A DNA stretch of 19,728 nt from JBEKHI01 sp050012355 (lineage in GTDB: Bacteria > Actinomycetota > Actinomycetes > Streptosporangiales > Streptosporangiaceae): NCBI GenBank assembly GCA_050012355.1, contig JBEKHI010000117.1, forward strand, positions 1 through 19,728. Direction: 5' to 3'. This document shows, piece after piece, positions 13,944 to 19,728 of this stretch; the first letter of the stretch is position 1, and every line of letters begins with the position of its first letter. The translations under genes were made by a program, and so were the position numbers. The notes beneath the pieces were generated by a model. That model saw only the letters and a program-made list of their open reading frames with translations. It did not search any database and was not told the DNA's origin.

Positions 13944-15403
13944 CCGAGCACACGGTGGTGATCGCCGGAGGGGGCCCGACCGGGCTGATGCTGGCGGGCG
14001 AACTGGCGCTGGCGGGGGTCGATGTTGCCATTGCCGAGCGGCGCGACAGCCAGGAGCTCATCGGCTCGCGCGCTGGCGGCCTGCACTCACGCACCATCGA
14101 GGTTCTCGATCAGCGCGGAATCGCTGATCGGTTCCTGGCGGAGGGGCAGGTGGCGCAGGCCGTGAGCTTCTCCTGGATCCGGCTGGATATCAGCGACTTT
14201 CCCACCCGGCACCCCTACACGCTCGGGCTGTGGCAGAACCACATCGAGCGCATACTGGCCGACTGGGTCAGCGAGCTGAAGGTGCCCGTCTATCACGGGC
14301 GCGAGGTGACGGGTTTCGCCCAGGACGACACCGGCGTCGACGTCGAGCTGTCCGACGGCCAGCCGTTGCGGGCCGAGTACCTCGTCGGATGCGACGGAGG
14401 CCGCAGCCTGGTCCGTAAAGCGGCCGGCATCGGGTTCCCTGGGTGGGACCCGACAGCCAGCTTCCTGATCGCGGAGGTCGAGATGGACCACGAGCCGGAG
14501 CTGGGCAGACGCCGCGACGACAAAGGCATCAACGCTCTCGGCAAGCGAGAGGACGGGAAGCTGGTGGGGGTCATGGTGAGTGAACAGCAGGTCGGGCAGG
14601 CCGATGAGCCGACCCTTCGTGATCTCAGCCAGGCGCTCATCGCCGTCTGGGGAACGGACTACGGTCTGCGCAGGGCCAGCTGGATTTCCCGGTTCACCGA
14701 TATGGCCAGGCAGGCGGAGTCCTACCGGGCCGAGCGGGTGCTGCTCGCGGGCGACGCCGCCCACGTGCATTCGCCGATGGGCGGACAGGGCCTCAACACC
14801 GGCGTGCAGGATGCGGTGAACCTGGGATGGAAGCTGGCCCAGGTGGTCAATCAGACGTCGCCAGAAAGCCTGCTGGATAGCTACCATGCCGAGCGGCACC
14901 CCGTCGCTGCCCGCGTGCTGCATGACATCATGGCGCAGACCGCGCTCATCCGTTCCGGCCCGCATACCGATGCCTTGCGCGACATTGTGTCCGAACTGCT
15001 GGGCATGGACGAGCCCCGCAGGCGGATCGCCGCGACGATGAGCGGGCTGGGCATCCATTACGACCTCGGCGAAGGGCATCCACTGCTCGGACGCCGCATG
15101 CCCGATCTCGATCTGGTCACCACCGACGGCCCGCTGCGGGTGTTCACCCTGCTGCATGACGCACGGCCGGTGCTGCTCAACCTCGGCGAGCCTGGCGGCT
15201 TCGACATCACGCCGTGGGCGGATCGCGTCCAGCTGGTCGACGCTGAATACACCGGCCGGTGGGAGCTTCCGGTACTCGGTACGGTCGATGCCCCTGCTGC
15301 CGCGCTGATCCGGCCCGACGGATACGTCGCCTGGACAGGCGACCTGGCCCAGCCAGGACTTGCTGACGCGCTAACCACCTGGTGCGGACCGCCGCCTAAC
15401 TAG
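13940..15403 (+). CDS. rox: Rifampicin monooxygenase Rox (FAD-dependent)
   Basis: This 487-residue class A flavoprotein monooxygenase is close in length and pattern to Nocardia farcinica Rox. The FAD dinucleotide motif GGGPTG is at 10-15 with the ribose-binding acid Glu33, the DG motif (LVGCDGGRS) is at 152-153, and the GD motif GDAAHVHSPMGGQGLN begins at 271. C-terminal blocks YDLGEGHPLLGRR and LIRPDGYVAWTGD match Rox. Rox uses NADPH and oxygen to hydroxylate the rifamycin naphthyl ring, leading to opening of the macrocycle and loss of activity. Other aromatic hydroxylases share the fold, but the overlap with helR and the RAE make Rox the best call. The stop overlaps that of the convergent tetR gene by 8 bases. 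Confidence 0.9.
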   Translation: MTEHTVVIAGGGPTGLMLAGELALAGVDVAIAERRDSQELIGSRAGGLHSRTIEVLDQRGIADRFLAEGQVAQAVSFSWIRLDISDFPTRHPYTLGLWQNHIERILADWVSELKVPVYHGREVTGFAQDDTGVDVELSDGQPLRAEYLVGCDGGRSLVRKAAGIGFPGWDPTASFLIAEVEMDHEPELGRRRDDKGINALGKREDGKLVGVMVSEQQVGQADEPTLRDLSQALIAVWGTDYGLRRASWISRFTDMARQAESYRAERVLLAGDAAHVHSPMGGQGLNTGVQDAVNLGWKLAQVVNQTSPESLLDSYHAERHPVAARVLHDIMAQTALIRSGPHTDALRDIVSELLGMDEPRRRIAATMSGLGIHYDLGEGHPLLGRRMPDLDLVTTDGPLRVFTLLHDARPVLLNLGEPGGFDITPWADRVQLVDAEYTGRWELPVLGTVDAPAAALIRPDGYVAWTGDLAQPGLADALTTWCGPPPN

Positions 15404-16025
15404 GAGGCGCGAGAACGAGCGGGAGGAACACCTGGTCGACGATCTCCGTTATGGCGTGCTCGTCGCCCGAGCTAAGCAAGAGTTCATGGCGGAGCAGGTC
15501 GATGGGGACGGTGGCAACCCGCGGCGGGATGTCGTCTCGTGTTTCGCCCCGTTCGGCGGCTCGCTCGAGGATGGCCGCCATTACCTCCTTCCCGGTTCGG
15601 AGAGCCTGGGCTTGCCAGCCGGGGACGAGGTCGGGGTCGGCGAAGTAGTCTCCGGCCATGCCGTAGAAGGTCTCGGGGCCGAGGTCGGCGAGCCTGGCAG
15701 AGATCTGGCGTAGCACGGTGAGCACGTCGTCACGCAGGTTTCCAGTGTCGGGGATCTCTCCCGAGACCATGGGGCGGTGGCGGCGGAGGGTTGCGAACAC
15801 TAGCTGGGGCCGGGTCGGCCAGCGGCGGGCGAGCACCGGCCGACTGGTACCGGCCCGCTGAGCGACGCCTTCCATCGTCAGCCTGGCATAGCCGACCTCC
15901 CGGAGCTCGTCCCAGGCGGCATCGAGGAGCGCGTGCTCCAGTGCCGATCCGCGACGACGCGTACTGGTCGACGGGCGTGGGATACCGCTGCCGTCGCTCG
16001 ATGGCGTTGCAGTATGCCCGGTCAC
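15396..16025 (-). CDS. TetR/AcrR-family transcriptional regulator
   Basis: This protein of 209 residues has a charged, disordered N-terminus of about 25 residues, then a TetR DNA-binding domain (ALEHALLDAAWDELREVGY, MEGVAQRAGTSRPVLARRW) and a helical ligand-binding C-terminal domain. GTG 16025 has GGAAGG at 7 bases; GTG 16031 would be only one base from that site, so the inner start is preferred. It diverges from the MFS gene across about 110 bases holding inverted and direct repeats, the usual layout for a repressor of an efflux pump. Its ligand is unknown; rifamycins or their Rox products are an attractive possibility because of the neighbours. Confidence 0.92.
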   Translation of the reverse strand: MTGHTATPSSDGSGIPRPSTSTRRRGSALEHALLDAAWDELREVGYARLTMEGVAQRAGTSRPVLARRWPTRPQLVFATLRRHRPMVSGEIPDTGNLRDDVLTVLRQISARLADLGPETFYGMAGDYFADPDLVPGWQAQALRTGKEVMAAILERAAERGETRDDIPPRVATVPIDLLRHELLLSSGDEHAITEIVDQVFLPLVLAPPS

Positions 16026-16032
16026 TCGCACC

Positions 16033-16038
16033 CCTTCC
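16033..16038 (-). promoter_or_regulatory. Ribosome binding site deciding the tetR start
   Basis: GGAAGG on the minus strand leaves 7 bases to GTG 16025 but 1 base to GTG 16031. Confidence 0.6.
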
Positions 16039-16083
16039 AGGATTCAGCTTGCATCTTATCGTTCGAGACGACTAGCCTTTATT

Positions 16084-16104
16084 TAGGATGCATATCGCAT
16101 CTTA
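16084..16104. promoter_or_regulatory. TetR operator candidate in the tetR/MFS intergenic region
   Basis: TAGGATGC (16084-16091) and GCATCTTA (16097-16104) form an inverted repeat with one mismatch around a 5-base centre. A further copy of GCATCTTA occurs at 16051-16058, followed by TCG, and the palindrome's right arm is followed by TTATCG. TATTAT at 16103-16108 is a possible -10 for the MFS gene and overlaps the repeat, so bound repressor would block it. Confidence 0.6.
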
Positions 16105-16133
16105 TTATCGTACTCAAAACGGAAGGCGCAGCG

Positions 16134-17621
16134 ATGACCGGCGCGGCTCAACTGGCAGAAGCTGAACAACGGGCACCAGCGCACGGCTGGTGGCCGCTGG
16201 CCGTCATCTCCGCCGCTCAGCTGATGGCGATCCTTGACACCACGGTCATGTTCGTTGCTTTGCCGTCGGCCCAGCACGCGGTGGGGCTGTCGGTGGGTGC
16301 CCGCCAGTGGATCATCACCGCCTACACGCTGGCCTTCGCCGCGCTCCTGCTGGTCGGAGGCCGTCTGGCCGACCGGCTGGGCGCCCGCGTTACGCTGCTG
16401 GCCGGCGTCATCGGCTTCGCGCTGGCCTCGGCTGCCGGCGGGGCGTCGCTCGACGGTGCGATGCTCCTGGCAGCCCGGGCCGGGCAGGGCGCCTCGGCCG
16501 CGCTGCTCATATCGTCGACCAAGTCGCTCTTGGTGACCGTCTACTCCAGCGACGAGAAACGCTCCAAGGCCATCGGCATCTTCACCGCCGCCAACGCCGC
16601 TGGTGGCGCTCTCGGGCTTGTCCTGGGCGGGCTGCTTACCACCACGCTCGGATGGCGCTGGTGCTTGTACGTGAACGTGGCCGTCGCCCTCGTCCCCATC
16701 ATCGGCGGCCCGCGGGTCCTGCCTAAGACGCCGCGCCGCGGCGAGATCCGCATCGACCTGGTAAGCGTCGTGCTCGCCTCGGCCGGGATGGCCGCTCTCG
16801 TCTACGGGCTTGGGGCGGCGGCATCCGACGGCTGGGGATCGGGCCTGGTGGCCGACTCGCTCGCCGGCGCGGCCGTCGCCCTAACGGTGTTCATAGTTCG
16901 TCAAGTCGGCAGGAGCAACAGTCTTCTCCCGCTGCGGGTGCTCCGTGACCGCAACCGGGGCGGCGCCCTGCTAGCGAATACGGTGAACAACCTGAGCACC
17001 TTCGGCATGATGTTCGTGCTCACCTACCAGCTCCAGACGGTGCTGGGCTATTCAGCCCTCCGCACCGGCCTTGCCCTGCTCCCGTTGGCGATCGGTGGCG
17101 TACTCAGCGCCGCCGTCATCGCTCCCCGCCTCGGGAAGCGAATCGCCCCGCGGTGGCTGATCGCGGCGGGCATCGTCCTCAGCGCCGGCGGCCTGGCACC
17201 GCTGATCTTCGTCACGCCGACCAGTCATTACCTCCCACTTATCTTCGCCGCCACGATCATCGAAGGCATCGGAACGGGCCTCGGCGGCCCGGCGATGCTC
17301 CAGACCAGCCTCCGGAACGTGCTTCCCAGTGACATGGGGGCCGCGGCCGCGGCCGGAAGCACGGCAAACCAGCTCGGCTCATCGATCGGCGCGGCCCTGC
17401 TCAACACCATCGCCGCCACCGCGACCGCTGCCTACCTTGTCGCCCACAAGGGAGCGACCGGCGTGACGGCTGCCGACCACGGCTTTGCCGCCGCAATGGC
17501 CTGGGGCGTCGGCATCGTCCTCATTGCCGCCATCCCCGCCATCGCCCTCGTCAACGCGGAAGTACCGTCTCAACGACGGCCGATCGTGATGTCCAGCAGG
17601 GCACTTACGTGCGACTCTTAA
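16134..17621 (+). CDS. MFS drug efflux transporter, DHA2 family (14 TM)
   Basis: This 495-residue integral membrane protein is a proton-driven drug exporter of the DHA2 type. The first helix carries the family motif LDTTVMFVALPS around Asp35. Motif A, GGRLADRLGAR, is at 75-85, and the hydrophobic profile suits 14 helices. ATG 16134 is chosen because GGAAGG stands 7 bases upstream and the domain begins right after; the 67 codons further upstream run through the operator region and the tetR start and are not coding. It is divergently paired with the TetR regulator. The substrate is not visible in the sequence; position beside helR-rox suggests a rifamycin or a product of Rox, as inference only. 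Confidence 0.93.
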   Translation: MTGAAQLAEAEQRAPAHGWWPLAVISAAQLMAILDTTVMFVALPSAQHAVGLSVGARQWIITAYTLAFAALLLVGGRLADRLGARVTLLAGVIGFALASAAGGASLDGAMLLAARAGQGASAALLISSTKSLLVTVYSSDEKRSKAIGIFTAANAAGGALGLVLGGLLTTTLGWRWCLYVNVAVALVPIIGGPRVLPKTPRRGEIRIDLVSVVLASAGMAALVYGLGAAASDGWGSGLVADSLAGAAVALTVFIVRQVGRSNSLLPLRVLRDRNRGGALLANTVNNLSTFGMMFVLTYQLQTVLGYSALRTGLALLPLAIGGVLSAAVIAPRLGKRIAPRWLIAAGIVLSAGGLAPLIFVTPTSHYLPLIFAATIIEGIGTGLGGPAMLQTSLRNVLPSDMGAAAAAGSTANQLGSSIGAALLNTIAATATAAYLVAHKGATGVTAADHGFAAAMAWGVGIVLIAAIPAIALVNAEVPSQRRPIVMSSRALTCDS

Positions 17622-17649
17622 CATCTCACGATAAAACGGAGAAAAGGGT

Positions 17650-17679
17650 GCTTGCCCGTGGCGGGTTGTTCAGGCAAGA
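17650..17679 (+). terminator. Weak inverted repeat after the MFS gene
   Basis: CTTGCC (17651-17656) and GGCAAG (17673-17678) are perfect 6-bp arms with a 16-base loop, 29 bases after the MFS stop. It could end MFS transcription, or be an operator for the next gene. No T-run follows. Confidence 0.3.
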
Positions 17680-17737
17680 TGATCCGTAATGTTATGAGCT
17701 GTCCCTTATACGGGAGAGCAGGGGCTTACGGGGCAAC

Positions 17738-18766
17738 ATGAATCGATGGACAATTTTCGCTGCCTTGGGACTGGCCGCAATGACTGGGATCGGCGCCCCG
17801 AGTGCGGCGCGGGCAAGTAGCGACACCTGGTACCAGACCTACCAGACGGACACCCCAGGGAACTTCACCGAGATCGCGGCCACCAGCCAGAACGACATCT
17901 GGGCCGTGGGCCTCAGCTACACCAAAGCAGGCAATCTGATCTACCGGCCGTTCATCCGGCACTTCAACGGCCACTTGTGGCAGGTCATCAGCATTCCGGA
18001 TAGCTCGAGTTTCGTCTCTACCGACGTGTCCGCGTCCGCGGCCAACAATGTCTGGGTCAGCGGACAGGTACACAGTTCAACCGCAACCACCGCCGTGTAC
18101 CGGTGGAACGGCACCCACTGGGCGAGGATCCCGGTACCCGCGACAACGGAACTGGCGGGCATCACCGCACTTGCCCCGAACAACGTCTGGGCCTACGTGG
18201 CCTCCGGCCCGCGATCCTTCGAGACCGCCCACTGGACCGGGTCCACGTGGAAGTACTTCCTCACCCCCAGCAACTTCTTTCCGCAGGACATCTCCGCGTC
18301 GGGACCAGGTAACGTCTGGCTAGCCGGATACTCGTTCTCCGGCAAAAAGCAAGTGTTGGTCGCCTACCGGTGGAGCGGCACCGCCTGGGACCGGGTGAAC
18401 ATGCCGCATCCGGTGATCGGGAACGGCGGCGAGGGTGTGACTGCGGTGTCGCCCTCCAACGTCTGGATCGGCTGGTCTGACAGCACCACCTCGTACGCGC
18501 TGCACTGGAACGGGCATCAGTGGGACACGGTGGCCATCCCTAACCCCGCCGACTCGGGAAACATCGTCCCGGACGGCACGGGCGGCTACTGGTTCGGCGC
18601 ACAGGAGATCTTGACCGGAACAACGTGGACTACCATGGAGGTCCCCGCCTTCGCCGGCGCCAGTGGCCTCGTGACCCGGATACCAGGCACCACGTCCTTC
18701 CTGATGCCTGCCGGAGTGGTGATTCACGGCTCTATAGAGCCGACGGTCTTCCGATTCGACCTGTAG
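17738..18766 (+). CDS. Secreted beta-propeller-like repeat protein
   Basis: This 342-residue protein starts with a signal peptide (NRWTIFAALGLAAMTGIGA, cleavage after ARA at 24-26). The mature part is a tandem repeat with two alternating phrases: an Asn/Asp-x-[IV]-W block (residues 52-56, 103-107, 148-152, 191-195, 241-244) and a [WF]-x-G-x-x-W block (76-81, 123-128, 166-171, 212-217, 257-262, 292-297). This gives about six blades, as in Kelch-like or galactose-oxidase-like propellers common in actinomycetes. No catalytic residues can be named and the function is unknown. ATG 17738 follows a G-rich ribosome binding site. It converges on rloB. Confidence 0.82.
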   Translation: MNRWTIFAALGLAAMTGIGAPSAARASSDTWYQTYQTDTPGNFTEIAATSQNDIWAVGLSYTKAGNLIYRPFIRHFNGHLWQVISIPDSSSFVSTDVSASAANNVWVSGQVHSSTATTAVYRWNGTHWARIPVPATTELAGITALAPNNVWAYVASGPRSFETAHWTGSTWKYFLTPSNFFPQDISASGPGNVWLAGYSFSGKKQVLVAYRWSGTAWDRVNMPHPVIGNGGEGVTAVSPSNVWIGWSDSTTSYALHWNGHQWDTVAIPNPADSGNIVPDGTGGYWFGAQEILTGTTWTTMEVPAFAGASGLVTRIPGTTSFLMPAGVVIHGSIEPTVFRFDL

Positions 18767-18816
18767 GACGGTCCGCCGCCGGGCACTTTCCCGCACATCC
18801 TCCGAAGCCACGACCA

Positions 18817-18856
18817 CCCAGGAGCGCGACGGCTGGCTCACCGTTGCGCTCCTGGG
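18817..18856. terminator. Bidirectional 16-bp hairpin between convergent genes
   Basis: Arms 18817-18832 and 18841-18856 pair at 15 of 16 positions (the odd one can be G-U on one strand) around an 8-base loop. It begins 50 bases after the propeller stop. The rloB stop codon lies in the loop and the right arm encodes its last residues. It would end transcription from both sides. Confidence 0.75.
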
Positions 18857-19479
18857 CATTCAGATCCTCGGATCTGATCGACGAGGCACCACAGGCTGCT
18901 GCTTGGATTCGAACATGGCGGTGAGCCGTCCAGCTCGTGCTTGCGGTCAAGTGCTTGTGCGCGCCGCCGAGCATCCTCGTAGCGGCCGACGAGCTCCATG
19001 AGAGCAGCGACAGTGGGCACCTTCGCGCAGCCGAGCAGACCAGACGAGATCTCCTGAACCTTGCGCCGGTGCAAGTCAGCGGTCTGATCCTGGAAGTGAA
19101 GCAGGAACCACAGTTCGATGCATGGATTAGTGACCGCGATGCTGATCTGTGACGAAGCGGCGAGCTGTAGTGCCTGGTCCACGTAGGGATGCTCGTCGAT
19201 GTCGAACACGCACCAGTACTGGTCGTAGGCATCCCCCTTTCCACGCTTGGCGGCACGGAGATCAGCAGAGCGTTGGGCGGCAGCTGTCTCGACCAGTTGC
19301 AGCGGCGCCCCGTGAAACTCATCGACTGTGACGATCACACGCTCCCGGTGCATCCGGTGCCAGTGCGTCAGATAGACAGGCTCGGTCTTCTTCCCCTCAG
19401 TGAAAACCAGGATCGATTGCCGCTGCGCCACACTCGACTTGCCCGGACGGCTCGGGGCATCGCCGCGCCTCGGGCTCAC
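18838..19479 (-). CDS. rloB: RloB-like TOPRIM-type protein (defence module)
   Basis: This 213-residue protein matches the RloB family. A TOPRIM-like active site is visible: the Gly/Glu loop FTEGKKTEP (Glu28) and the acidic DxD of VFDIDEH (Asp93, Asp95), followed by the family block TNPCIELWFLLHF at 117-129. RloB proteins occur with an AAA ATPase, first noted as R-linked ORFs inside type I restriction loci, and related pairs act in abortive phage defence. The TOPRIM domain is thought to cut or nick nucleic acid. The GTG start overlaps the upstream ATPase stop (GTGA, 19476-19479), so the two are coupled. The last residues are encoded within the terminator hairpin. Confidence 0.85.
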   Translation of the reverse strand: MSPRRGDAPSRPGKSSVAQRQSILVFTEGKKTEPVYLTHWHRMHRERVIVTVDEFHGAPLQLVETAAAQRSADLRAAKRGKGDAYDQYWCVFDIDEHPYVDQALQLAASSQISIAVTNPCIELWFLLHFQDQTADLHRRKVQEISSGLLGCAKVPTVAALMELVGRYEDARRRAQALDRKHELDGSPPCSNPSSSLWCLVDQIRGSECPGAQR

Positions 19480-19728
19480 CTCCGCTCACCCGCCGCATTC
19501 AGCACGGCCTCGGCGAACTCTTCGGTCGCGAGGATCGGGGTCGCGCCATACCGGCCGGACCGGTACCGACGCTCAATTGCCTCGTCGGTGCGCGGGCTCA
19601 AGTCAGCCAGCGGGAACAACCTAGTTGCGCCGTCATGGTCCTTCTCCGTAAACCACACCTGGTCACGGCCGAGGACCCGATCACCCCGCGAGTCTCCGAG
19701 CAGCGATGCCTCGTGTGAGTTGAAGATA
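19476..19728 (-). CDS. rloA: RloA-like AAA-family ATPase, C-terminal part (gene runs off the window)
   Basis: The frame is open from the window edge to the stop at 19476, giving 83 residues with no start; the N-terminus lies beyond 19728. The visible part has FNSHEASLLGDSRGD, the His-containing block after Walker B, then DQVWFTEKDHDGATRLFPL, PRTDEAIERRYRSGRYGATPIL and the end. This succession is typical of the C-terminus of RloA/AAA15-type ATPases paired with RloB. The ATPase is expected to act as the phage-sensing partner, controlling the RloB nuclease. Walker A and B cannot be checked here. Confidence 0.85.
   Translation of the reverse strand, partial: IFNSHEASLLGDSRGDRVLGRDQVWFTEKDHDGATRLFPLADLSPRTDEAIERRYRSGRYGATPILATEEFAEAVLNAAGERR

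Noticed and set aside
15933..16133. 67-residue upstream extension of the MFS protein
   Set aside because: It crosses the operator region and the tetR start, while ATG 16134 has a good ribosome binding site and directly precedes the first helix.
17650..17679. Inverted repeat GCTTGCC...GGCAAGA read as a split RAE
   Set aside because: The half-sites resemble the RAE, but they are 16 bases apart instead of adjacent and the outer GGGG/CCC parts do not match.
18861..18876. Palindrome CAGATCC-TC-GGATCTG
   Set aside because: It lies wholly within rloB coding sequence, the loop of two bases is too short for a normal hairpin, and nothing else suggests a site.
1..19728. CRISPR array, tRNA, rRNA, integrase or transposase gene
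   Set aside because: I looked for regular short repeats, tRNA-like cloverleaf arms and mobile-element proteins and found none; the resistance block has the same base and codon character as its surroundings.

Overview
The window is high-GC throughout. It has many GTG/TTG starts, 4-base stop/start overlaps, terminator stems without T-runs and NarL/DesK-type two-component genes, which together point to a filamentous actinomycete (Actinomycetota). I cannot place it more finely. No rRNA, tRNA, CRISPR array or transposase gene is visible.

Layout: bases 1-799 carry no convincing gene but hold a long imperfect inverted repeat. An OafA-type acyltransferase with a C-terminal SGNH domain (+) follows and converges, with overlapping 3' ends, on a short-chain dehydrogenase (-). 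Next, all on the minus strand, come an SRPBCC protein, a zinc-binding anti-sigma factor, an ECF sigma factor, a secreted beta-propeller protein, and an FtsX-type ABC permease with its ATPase. A NarL-type histidine kinase and response regulator diverge from the ABC genes. A 37-residue membrane ORF comes after the regulator.

The most informative block is 11585-17621. A 19-bp inverted repeat that matches the rifamycin-associated element (RAE) as I recall it sits inside an apparent promoter. It is followed by helR, a HelD-like RNA polymerase-recycling ATPase, and by rox, a rifampicin monooxygenase; the two genes overlap by 4 bases. The rox stop codon overlaps that of a convergent tetR, which diverges from a 14-TM DHA2-family efflux gene. 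HelR protects the target and Rox destroys the drug; the efflux pair may add export, but that part is inference from position. The RAE would couple expression of helR-rox to RNA polymerase inhibition.

At the right end lie a second secreted beta-propeller gene and, convergent to it, a RloB-like TOPRIM protein. RloB is preceded by the C-terminus of an AAA ATPase of RloA type that runs off the window, so a two-gene phage-defence module begins at the edge.

The families themselves are known. The less ordinary points are the promoter geometry of the RAE, the tetR-MFS pair attached to helR-rox, a dehydrogenase that seems to have lost its substrate loop, a palindrome covering the SRPBCC start codon, a perfect 17-bp stem just ahead of the sigma gene, and the unexplained inverted repeat in the first 300 bases.
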